The translations under genes were made by a program, and so were the position numbers. 20,240 bases of DNA, taken from positions 1-20,240 of the forward strand of contig MNVP01000041.1 of NCBI GenBank assembly GCA_001871815.1, written 5' to 3'. Each line of letters begins with the position of its first letter. Position 1 is the stretch's first letter. This stretch comes from Candidatus Omnitrophica bacterium CG1_02_40_15. GTDB lineage: Bacteria > Omnitrophota > Gorgyraeia > Gorgyraeales > Gorgyraeaceae. The notes beneath the pieces are model-generated. The model ran no database searches. It was not told where the DNA came from and was given only the letters and a program-made list of their open reading frames with translations. Positions 14,681-20,240 of the stretch are shown here, piece by piece.

Positions 14681-16522
14681 ATGAATATGGAAAATAAAGG
14701 CGGGAATAAAATAAATAAAAATGTGCTATTTTGGATAGGATTGTTTTTGCTTCTTATATATATATTCAGGATGGATTCTTTCTCCCAGGCTTCGCTTCCA
14801 AAAGAGCTGAGTTACGGCGAGTTTTACAGGCTATTGCAAGGCAATAAACAAACAGTGGCCATTAAGTCTGTTGTAAAAGTAGAGGATGAGCTCAAAGGCA
14901 CGCTTTCCAGCGGAGCGCGTTTTACAGTGCGTATACCCCAGGAAGATCCTGAGCTTTTAAATTTATTACGCAACAATGTGACTGATTTTGACATTAAGCC
15001 TCCAAAGACGTTATGGACAAATCTTTTTTATTCACTTGGGCCAATGCTTTTATTTATAGGGTTCCTGTGGTTTTTTGTATATAGAGGAGCGCAGGGCGGA
15101 GGCAGGATACTTTCGTTTGGGAAAAGCCGAGCAAAACAGATAGCAGGCGATAAATTAAAAATAACATTTGATAATGTTGCCGGGGTTGACGAAGCAAAAG
15201 AAGAATTGAAGGAGATTATAGAATTTTTAAAAGATCCCAAGAGGTTCCAGAAATTAGGCGGCAAGATTCCTAAAGGCGTATTACTTATGGGGCCTCCTGG
15301 CACGGGAAAAACCCTTCTAGCAAAGGCAGTGAGCGGCGAAGCAGGTGTGCCATTTTTCAACATAAGCGGTTCTGACTTTGTAGAGATGTTTGTGGGTGTA
15401 GGCGCTTCCAGAGTAAGAGATCTTTTTGAGCAAGCCAAGCGCTCTGCAAAGATAAGCGGCAGAGGGTGCATTATTTTTATTGATGAAATAGACGCTGTTG
15501 GAAGACAGAGGTTTGCAGGGATCGGCGGCGGGCATGATGAGAGGGAACAAACCTTGAATGCGCTTCTTGTAGAGATGGATGGATTCGATACGCAGAAAGG
15601 CGTGATATTGATAGCAGCTACTAACAGGCCTGATGTCCTGGATCCCGCATTATTAAGGCCAGGGAGGTTTGACAGGATGATAGTTATATCCAGGCCAGAC
15701 ATTATAGGCAGGGAAGCGATATTAAAAGTCCACACAAAAGGCATTAAACTCAGCAAAGACGCTGACCTTAAATATATTGCAAGGCAGACATCGGGTTTTT
15801 CAGGGGCGGACCTTGCTAATCTTGTGAATGAGGCTGCTCTTTTGGCTGCTAGGAGAAATAAAGAGAATGTGGATATGAAAGAGCTGGGAGAGTCTATTGA
15901 AAGAGTTATTGCAGGGCCTGAAAAAAAGACAAGGGTTATAAACCTAGAGGAGAAAAAAATAGTTTCGTATCATGAATCAGGCCATGCGCTTTTAGCGCTT
16001 TTAATACCAGGGGCTGATCCTTTGCATAAAGTATCTATTATACCAAGAGGCATTGCTCTTGGTTACACTATGAGGCTGCCTTTGGAAGATAGATACATTG
16101 TGACTAAAAAAGAGCTAACAGGAAAAATAGTAGGCATATTGGGCGGCAGGGCCAGCGAGGATCTTATATTTGGAGAACTTTCAACAGGAGCTCAGGACGA
16201 TCTGGAAAAGGCGACTGATATTGCGAGGGATATGGTAATGAGATGGGGTATGAGCGAGAAACTAGGAAACCTTACTTTTGGGAGAAGAGAAAAGCAAGTC
16301 TTTCTTGGCCGTGATATTGTAGAAGAAAGAAATTACAGCGAGGCAACAGCCGTAGAGATAGATAAAGAGATACGCAAAATTATAGAAGAGTGTTATAAGC
16401 GGGCAAAAGATGAATTGACAGCTAATCTTGAAAAATTAAAAGCCCTTGCTGAAACATTGCTTGAAAAAGAGGTATTGGATTCGGAAGAGGTAAAGAAAAT
16501 AGTGTTTACTAAGCAAGTATGA
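14681..16522 (+). CDS. ftsH: ATP-dependent zinc metalloprotease FtsH
   Basis: FtsH is a membrane-bound hexameric AAA+ protease that unfolds and degrades damaged membrane proteins and short-lived regulators. The 613-residue protein has two membrane segments (about residues 14-31 and 108-130) flanking a small extracytoplasmic domain. The cytoplasmic part has Walker A GPPGTGKT at 204-211, Walker B CIIFIDEIDAVGRQ, second region of homology ATNRPDVLDPALLRPGRFDR, and zinc site HESGH at 431-435 with the third ligand probably Asp507 in GAQDDLEKAT. Serine in place of the common alanine in HEAGH is harmless. AAGGAG (14671-14676) is well placed and abuts the upstream hairpin composite. Its end overlaps folP by four bases. 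Confidence 0.98.
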   Translation: MNMENKGGNKINKNVLFWIGLFLLLIYIFRMDSFSQASLPKELSYGEFYRLLQGNKQTVAIKSVVKVEDELKGTLSSGARFTVRIPQEDPELLNLLRNNVTDFDIKPPKTLWTNLFYSLGPMLLFIGFLWFFVYRGAQGGGRILSFGKSRAKQIAGDKLKITFDNVAGVDEAKEELKEIIEFLKDPKRFQKLGGKIPKGVLLMGPPGTGKTLLAKAVSGEAGVPFFNISGSDFVEMFVGVGASRVRDLFEQAKRSAKISGRGCIIFIDEIDAVGRQRFAGIGGGHDEREQTLNALLVEMDGFDTQKGVILIAATNRPDVLDPALLRPGRFDRMIVISRPDIIGREAILKVHTKGIKLSKDADLKYIARQTSGFSGADLANLVNEAALLAARRNKENVDMKELGESIERVIAGPEKKTRVINLEEKKIVSYHESGHALLALLIPGADPLHKVSIIPRGIALGYTMRLPLEDRYIVTKKELTGKIVGILGGRASEDLIFGELSTGAQDDLEKATDIARDMVMRWGMSEKLGNLTFGRREKQVFLGRDIVEERNYSEATAVEIDKEIRKIIEECYKRAKDELTANLEKLKALAETLLEKEVLDSEEVKKIVFTKQV

Positions 16523-17349
16523 TAGATTTTAAATTTGGTTCCCGCACTTATATAATGGGGGTGTTGAATGTTACGCCTGATTCTTTCAGCGGAGACGGTA
16601 TTTATAATGATGCAGATAAAGCAGTTGAAATAGCGGAAAGATTGGTTGAGGAAGGAGCTGATATAATTGACATAGGAGGCGAATCTACCAGGCCAGGCGC
16701 AAGGCCTGTTACAATTGAAGAAGAGATAAAAAGGACAATTTCTGTTATCAAAAAGTTATCAAAGAGAATCAATGCCTCTATTTCAATAGATACTTCTAAG
16801 TCAGAAGTTGCCAGGCTTGCGTTAGAAAACGGGGCATCAATAATAAATGATATAACGGGATTGGAGTCGGATCCTGAAATTATAGGCGTAGCCAGGGAAT
16901 TTAATGCAAGGGTTGTGCTTATGCACATAAAAGGCACCCCGCGGACAATGCAAGACAACCCAGAATATGGGAATTTGATTCAGGAAATTAAAGATAAGCT
17001 GAGAACAGTTATTGAAAAAGCAGCGGCAGGTGGGATTAAAAAAGAGAATATAATAATAGACCCAGGGATAGGGTTTGGAAAAACTTTAGAACATAATCTT
17101 GAGATTTTGAACAGGCTTTTTGAGTTCAGAGAACTTGGCAGGCCTGTATTAGTAGGGCCTTCAAGAAAGTCTTTTATCGGAAAAATCACGGGCGATGAAC
17201 CTGATAAAAGGCAATTTGGCACAGCAGCATCAGTTGCTATAGCAATTAAAAATGGCGCAGATATAGTTAGAGTGCATGACGTTAAAGAAATGAAGCAGGT
17301 TGTTGTGATTGCCGATGCAATTAGCCGTAACGGAGCCCCGCCCTTTTGA
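16519..17349 (+). CDS. folP: Dihydropteroate synthase
   Basis: FolP joins p-aminobenzoate to the pterin pyrophosphate to give 7,8-dihydropteroate in folate synthesis, the target of sulfonamides. The 276-residue TIM barrel has MGVLNVTPDSFSGDG at residues 13-24 and onward, IGGESTRPGA, SIDTSKSEVARLAL, INDITG, LMHIKGTPRTMQ, IIDPGIGFGKT, and GPSRKSFIG, then RVHDV near the end. It overlaps ftsH by four bases (ATGA), a pairing common in bacteria. The last residues, GAPPF, and the TGA stop are encoded by the CCCGCCCTTTTG arm of a palindromic repeat, so the original C-terminus has probably been replaced. Confidence 0.97.
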   Translation: MIDFKFGSRTYIMGVLNVTPDSFSGDGIYNDADKAVEIAERLVEEGADIIDIGGESTRPGARPVTIEEEIKRTISVIKKLSKRINASISIDTSKSEVARLALENGASIINDITGLESDPEIIGVAREFNARVVLMHIKGTPRTMQDNPEYGNLIQEIKDKLRTVIEKAAAGGIKKENIIIDPGIGFGKTLEHNLEILNRLFEFRELGRPVLVGPSRKSFIGKITGDEPDKRQFGTAASVAIAIKNGADIVRVHDVKEMKQVVVIADAISRNGAPPF

Positions 17350-17382
17350 GCATATCTTTTTGATGCGTATCAAAAGGGCGGG
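17337..17382. repeat. CCCGCCCTTTT hairpin, copy 3, folP-cdaA
   Basis: CCCGCCCTTTTG (17337-17348) pairs with CAAAAGGGCGGG (17371-17382), extended by A-T and GCAT/ATGC inside. The folP stop codon lies in the left arm. The right flank GGACGGAG supplies the ribosome binding site of cdaA. Related copies, with GACGAAG in the same place, are at 7384-7409 and 7447-7472. Confidence 0.88.
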
Positions 17383-17395
17383 ACGGAGAAAAATA

Positions 17396-18148
17396 ATGAA
17401 TAATTACCTATCATTATCCAAGATATTGATAGAGATAGGCATATTGTGGTTTGTGTATTATGGTATTTTACTGTTTGCAAGAGGCACCAGGGGCGTGTAT
17501 ATTTTAAGAGGCATAATTTTAATAACCCTGATATTTATCATTACCAAGCAGCTTGGGTTCGAAAGGATAAACTGGATATTCACAAAGATATTTGCATTGT
17601 CGATACTGGCTTTCCTTATAATATTCCAGCAAGAGATAAGAAGAGGCCTTGCTAACATAGGGCAACGCAGATGGTCTAGATTTTTCCTTAAAGAGTCAGA
17701 GATAATAAATGAAGTAGCCACGGCGTGCTTTTTGTTGTCCAAGAGAAAAATAGGGGCGCTTATCGCTATCGGAAGAGAAACAAGGCTTGAAAATTATATA
17801 GAAAGCGGTGTAGAGATAGACGCAAAGGTGAATTCAGAACTCATAATAACCATATTTATGCCTAATACCCCGCTTCACGATGGAGGCATAATTATTGCAG
17901 GCGGCAAGATAGTTGCTTCAGGGTGCCTCTTCCCGCTTACACAGAACCCAAAAGTTTTAACAGCGCTTGGCACCAGGCATAGGGCAGCTCTTGGTTTGAG
18001 CGAGGAAACTGATGCTATAGTAGTTATTGTATCTGAAGAAACAGGCGGGGTTTCTGTAGCAATAGGCGGCAGGCTTACCCATGATTTAGATAGAGAGTCA
18101 TTAGAGAGAGTGCTGAGCAATCTTTACAGGACGGATAAGAAAAATTAA
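17396..18148 (+). CDS. cdaA: Diadenylate cyclase CdaA (membrane type)
   Basis: CdaA makes cyclic di-AMP from two ATP; this messenger commonly controls potassium and osmolyte transport and cell-wall balance. The protein has 250 residues from the ATG at 17396. Three hydrophobic segments lie in the first 85 residues or so. The DAC domain has DGG at 162-164 in PLHDGGIIIAGGKI (DGA in many relatives) and the ATP-binding RHR at 194-196 in GTRHRAALG. I chose this start because GGAG lies 8 bases before it and the earlier in-frame ATG at 17309 would overlap folP and run through the palindrome. It sits between folP and a CdaR-like fragment; glmM, a frequent third partner, is absent. Its TAA stop is the first part of a palindromic element. 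Confidence 0.93.
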   Translation: MNNYLSLSKILIEIGILWFVYYGILLFARGTRGVYILRGIILITLIFIITKQLGFERINWIFTKIFALSILAFLIIFQQEIRRGLANIGQRRWSRFFLKESEIINEVATACFLLSKRKIGALIAIGRETRLENYIESGVEIDAKVNSELIITIFMPNTPLHDGGIIIAGGKIVASGCLFPLTQNPKVLTALGTRHRAALGLSEETDAIVVIVSEETGGVSVAIGGRLTHDLDRESLERVLSNLYRTDKKN

Positions 18149-18209
18149 TTCGCCCCTACTGATTCGTTTTGCATTCGCAAAGCGAATCAAAACGGTGGGG
18201 GCTCATTAA
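18145..18209 (+). repeat. Short palindromic element TTAATTCGC...GCTCATTAA, cdaA to CdaR-like gene
   Basis: The termini TTAATTCGC (18145-18153) and GCTCATTAA (18201-18209) match the third unit of the composites before ftsH and pdxJ. They can pair as TTAAT/ATTAA and GC/GC around a TC/TC internal loop. The interior is a different hairpin: CGTTTTG-C-ATTCGC, loop AAA, GCGAATCAAAACG, enclosed by CCCC/GGGG. The element contains the cdaA stop codon and ends on the base before the next ATG. Confidence 0.85.
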
Positions 18210-18401
18210 ATGAATAATTGGCTGATTAATAATTTCTGGATAAAGATAGTATCTTTGATACTTGCCGTAATAACATGGTTTTATGTCAATGAAGAGCTGA
18301 TTAAAGAGAAAAAGATGGCTAAGCAATTATATAAATCTTCGGTTATAGATCAGATTCAAACGAGAACATCGTTTACGGAGTCCATAGGACAACGTAAATG
18401 A
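18210..18401 (+). CDS. Short CdaR/YbbR-like N-terminal membrane protein
   Basis: The 63-residue product starts with a membrane anchor at about residues 8-27 (FWIKIVSLILAVITWFYV) like the N-terminus of CdaR, the YbbR-domain regulator usually encoded beside cdaA. The extracytoplasmic YbbR repeats of the usual 300-450 residue protein are missing. The last 11 or so residues (TSFTESIGQRK) and the TGA stop come from hairpin A of the next palindromic composite. It could be a remnant of CdaR cut off by element insertion, or a genuinely short lineage-specific form. Position next to cdaA and the anchor sequence are the only functional evidence. No Shine-Dalgarno is visible: the ATG directly follows GCTCATTAA. 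Confidence 0.6.
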   Translation: MNNWLINNFWIKIVSLILAVITWFYVNEELIKEKKMAKQLYKSSVIDQIQTRTSFTESIGQRK

Positions 18402-18533
18402 TAAGTCCGAACTTACCCCGTTCCAAGTCTATTAGCAAGCTTTAAGCTATCTACTAGACTTGGAACGGGGTTAATTCGCACAGTCACTTATGTTCACTCG
18501 CTTCACTCGTTCCATAAGTGATGTGCTCATTAA
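18368..18533 (+). repeat. Three-hairpin composite with conserved linkers, upstream of pdxJ
   Basis: In order: hairpin A, ATCGTTTACG/CGTAAATGAT (18368-18402, with inner GTCC/GGAC); linker GTCCGAA (18405-18411); hairpin B, a perfect 17-bp stem (18415-18431 with 18455-18471, starting ACCCCGTTCC); linker TTAATTCGCA (18471-18480); hairpin C, TCACTTATG/CATAAGTGA (18484-18521); linker TGCTCATTAA (18524-18533). The pdxJ ATG follows two bases later. Linkers and order match the ftsH copy at 14522-14671 while the stems B and C differ in sequence. The stop of the preceding short gene lies in hairpin A. Confidence 0.88.
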
Positions 18534-18535
18534 AA

Positions 18536-19249
18536 ATGCCTAAGTTAGGAGTTAATATAGATCACGTTGCGACTTTAAGGCAGGCCAGAGGAGGTAGAGA
18601 ACCTGAGCCTATTGAAGCTGCTTTGATATGCGAGAAGGCAGGTTGCGATAGTATTGTTGCGCATTTAAGGGAAGACAGACGGCATATAAATGATGGAGAC
18701 ATTGTTGAGTTAAGAAAAAGGATAAATACAAGGTTTAACCTTGAGATGTCAATAAATCCAGAGATAGTGGATATTGCTTTGAAGCTTGGGCCTGACCAGG
18801 TTACTCTTGTGCCTGAAAAAAGGCAGGAGCTTACAACAGAAGGCGGGTTAAGTGTTGTAAAATTTGAAAAAAAGCTGGCTAAGATAACAGCATTATTCAA
18901 TGAAAAAGGCATAGACGTGAGTGTTTTTATTGGGCCTGACAAGAATGAGATCCACTCTGCTATATATATAGGTATAAGGACTATAGAAATACATACAGGA
19001 GAGTATAGCCTGGCGAAGGATAAGAAGTCTACGAACAGAGAGTTTAAGAAAATAAAAGATTCAGCTGAGTATGCAATGTCCAAAGATATGATTGTAAACG
19101 CAGGCCATGGCCTTAATTATACAAATGTTAAACGAATAGCTAATATTAAAGGCATAAACGAGCTAAATATCGGCCATTCTATAATATCTCGAGCTGTGTT
19201 TATAGGATTGCGCAAAGCAGTTCAGGATATGAAGGCACTGATACAATGA
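18536..19249 (+). CDS. pdxJ: Pyridoxine 5'-phosphate synthase
   Basis: PdxJ closes the pyridine ring of vitamin B6 from 1-deoxyxylulose 5-phosphate and 3-amino-2-oxopropyl phosphate (DXP-dependent route). The 237-residue TIM-barrel protein has LGVNIDHVATLRQARGG at residues 4-20, IVAHLREDRRHI, NLEMS, VTLVPEKRQELTTEGG, FIGPD, EIHTGEYS, VNAGHGLNY and ELNIGHSIISRAVF, all family landmarks in order. I chose the ATG at 18536 over the upstream in-frame GTG/ATG at 18518-18521, which lie in the palindrome. No Shine-Dalgarno is visible. pdxJ next to acpS is a common bacterial arrangement. Confidence 0.97.
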   Translation: MPKLGVNIDHVATLRQARGGREPEPIEAALICEKAGCDSIVAHLREDRRHINDGDIVELRKRINTRFNLEMSINPEIVDIALKLGPDQVTLVPEKRQELTTEGGLSVVKFEKKLAKITALFNEKGIDVSVFIGPDKNEIHSAIYIGIRTIEIHTGEYSLAKDKKSTNREFKKIKDSAEYAMSKDMIVNAGHGLNYTNVKRIANIKGINELNIGHSIISRAVFIGLRKAVQDMKALIQ

Positions 19250-19291
19250 ACAACTTTACACAAGCGACAATGTCACTAGTGTAAAGTTGTT
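19249..19291. repeat. Hairpin AACAACTTTACAC..., pdxJ-acpS
   Basis: AACAACTTTACAC (19249-19261) and GTGTAAAGTTGTT (19279-19291) form a perfect 13-bp stem, with a small inner GAC-AAT-GTC. The first base is the last base of the pdxJ stop codon. Outer sequence and apex resemble the hairpin at 12321-12361, with different bases in the middle of both arms. Confidence 0.88.
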
Positions 19292-19302
19292 GGGGATAAG
19301 AG

Positions 19303-19683
19303 ATGATTACAGGAACTGGCATTGATATAATAGAGGTATTTCGGATAAAGAAAGCTTTGGATATGTGGGGTGAGAAGTTTTTGAGCAGGGTTTTTACCAA
19401 GCGGGAGCTTTCTTATGCCAACAAGAAAAAGTTTTCGCATGAAAACCTGGCTGCGAGGTTTGCCTGTAAAGAATCAGTCTTAAAGGCATTCGGAGATACC
19501 AGGGTAGGTATACGCTTAAAAAATATAGAAATAGTGAATGATTCGAAAGGTAAGCCGGAAGTGATATTGCATAAGGAAGCAAAAGAATTCGCAAATAAGA
19601 ATAAACTGGACAGGATAATAGTCAGTATGTCGCATACAAATAATTATGCAATAAGTAATGCGATATTGTGGAGAAACAAGTAG
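19303..19683 (+). CDS. acpS: Holo-[acyl-carrier-protein] synthase
   Basis: AcpS transfers the 4'-phosphopantetheine arm from coenzyme A to acyl carrier protein, activating it for fatty acid synthesis. The 126-residue protein has GTGIDIIE at residues 4-11 with the magnesium ligand Asp8, FTKRELSYA, and AARFACKESVLKAFG with Glu57. The length is typical. GGGGAT before the ATG is a weak ribosome site at best. The TAG stop lies in the left arm of a degenerate copy of the palindrome found after valS. In many bacteria acpS is followed by the NAD(P)HX repair gene, as here. Confidence 0.96.
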   Translation: MITGTGIDIIEVFRIKKALDMWGEKFLSRVFTKRELSYANKKKFSHENLAARFACKESVLKAFGDTRVGIRLKNIEIVNDSKGKPEVILHKEAKEFANKNKLDRIIVSMSHTNNYAISNAILWRNK

Positions 19684-19707
19684 AGGATGGCCGCGGCCGT
19701 TCCCTAC
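19680..19707. repeat. Degenerate GTAG...CTAC palindrome, acpS-nnrD
   Basis: The left arm GTAGAGGATGGCC (19680-19692) and right arm GGCCGTTCCCTAC (19695-19707) pair with one mismatch and two G-T wobbles around a two-base loop. CCGTTCCCTAC is identical to the right end of the palindrome after valS (6218-6228). In both places the TAG stop of the preceding gene occupies bases 2-4 of the element. Confidence 0.82.
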
Positions 19708-19715
19708 ATAATATT

Positions 19716-20240
19716 ATGAATGTTAAAATAAAACGAGAATTCAGGGAGCTGCTTAAAAAACGGCCGAAGGATAGCCACAAAGGAGATTTTGGGCATGTTT
19801 TTATTCTGGCTGGGTCCAGAGGGTTAACAGGCGCGGCAGCGCTGTGCTCAAACGCAGCGCTTCGTTCAGGCGCAGGCCTTGCCACATTAGGCATACCTGT
19901 TTCATTGAATTTAGTAATGGCTAGGAAACTTACAGAGGTAATGACTATTAGTTTGGCTGAAACAAAAGAAATAACGCTATCTTTAAAAGCAGAGAGAGAA
20001 ATACTAAAAAAAGTTAAAGCTTCAGATATTGTAGTTTTAGGGCCAGGGATTTCGCAGCACCCTGAAACTCGAAAATTAATAGTCAGATTAATTCTTAAAA
20101 TTGACAAGCCAATGGTTCTGGACGCGGACGCATTAAATGCAATAAGCAAGAATGTGAATATGCTCAAAAAAATAAGATCAAAATATATAATTACTCCTCA
20201 TCAGGGAGAGATGTCCAGGCTTATTAATAAAGGCGTTGAA
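19716..20240 (+). CDS. nnrD: ADP-dependent (S)-NAD(P)H-hydrate dehydratase, 5' part
   Basis: This enzyme repairs hydrated NADH and NADPH (NADHX/NADPHX), turning them back to usable cofactors at the cost of ADP. The first 175 codons are present; the gene runs off the window. The translation has KGDFGHVFILAGS at about residues 22-34, TGAAALCSNAALRSGAGLATL, VVLGPGIS, VLDADALNAI and TPHQGEMSRL, the order of motifs in the ribokinase-like NnrD/CARKD family. The N-terminal NnrE epimerase domain of the fused form is not present before it, so here the dehydratase is separate or fused differently. The ATG at 19716 fits the family start; no Shine-Dalgarno is seen, and a degenerate palindrome ends 8 bases upstream. 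Confidence 0.9.
   Translation, partial: MNVKIKREFRELLKKRPKDSHKGDFGHVFILAGSRGLTGAAALCSNAALRSGAGLATLGIPVSLNLVMARKLTEVMTISLAETKEITLSLKAEREILKKVKASDIVVLGPGISQHPETRKLIVRLILKIDKPMVLDADALNAISKNVNMLKKIRSKYIITPHQGEMSRLINKGVE

Noticed and set aside
17309..17395. Upstream ATG at 17309 as the cdaA start
   Set aside because: It would overlap folP by 41 bases and read through a palindrome into residues unlike any CdaA N-terminus; the ATG at 17396 has a GGAG in place.

Overview
The window is about 20 kb of moderately AT-rich bacterial DNA in which every recognised gene lies on the + strand. Gene content and order suggest an uncultivated bacterium, possibly of the Candidatus Omnitrophota type. The supporting traits are tilS-ftsH-folP-cdaA-pdxJ-acpS-nnrD in one run, CimA-type isoleucine synthesis, CoaX rather than CoaA, and intergenic DNA packed with palindromes. 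The lineage is an inference from gene content and was not tested.

Layout. 1-271: the 3' end of a group II intron (maturase C-terminus, domains V and VI). 323-3232: amino-acid synthesis, aspartate kinase with an internal start for a beta subunit, then (R)-citramalate synthase. 3324-6203: valyl-tRNA synthetase carrying several repeat-derived insertions in frame. 6244-7104: nadC. 7105-7548: a 444-base gene-free stretch made of nested inverted repeats. 7549-12317: a tight, overlapping run uvrB-birA-coaX-mnmA. 12373-14478: larE, an elongator-type tRNA-Met(CAT) and tilS. 14681-18401: ftsH-folP-cdaA and a very short CdaR/YbbR-like membrane protein. 18536-20240: pdxJ, acpS and the 5' part of nnrD.

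The genes are housekeeping: cofactors (NAD, biotin, CoA, folate, pyridoxal phosphate, nickel-pincer nucleotide), tRNA charging and modification, membrane proteolysis, c-di-AMP signalling and NAD(P)HX repair. They do not form one pathway.

The unusual part is the DNA between and inside the genes. Apart from the overlapping or nearly abutting gene pairs, every gene junction from lysC onward contains an inverted repeat with no obvious T-tract. Stop codons often lie inside or directly next to these repeats, and several families recur with different but still self-complementary stems. Two composites, upstream of ftsH and pdxJ, share the same order of conserved linkers around three different hairpins; a shorter relative precedes the CdaR-like gene. 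Relatives of the intergenic elements also sit in frame inside valS, including an 84-base palindromic element of exactly 28 codons whose close relative lies between lysC and cimA. I regard this palindrome system as the main thing to follow up.
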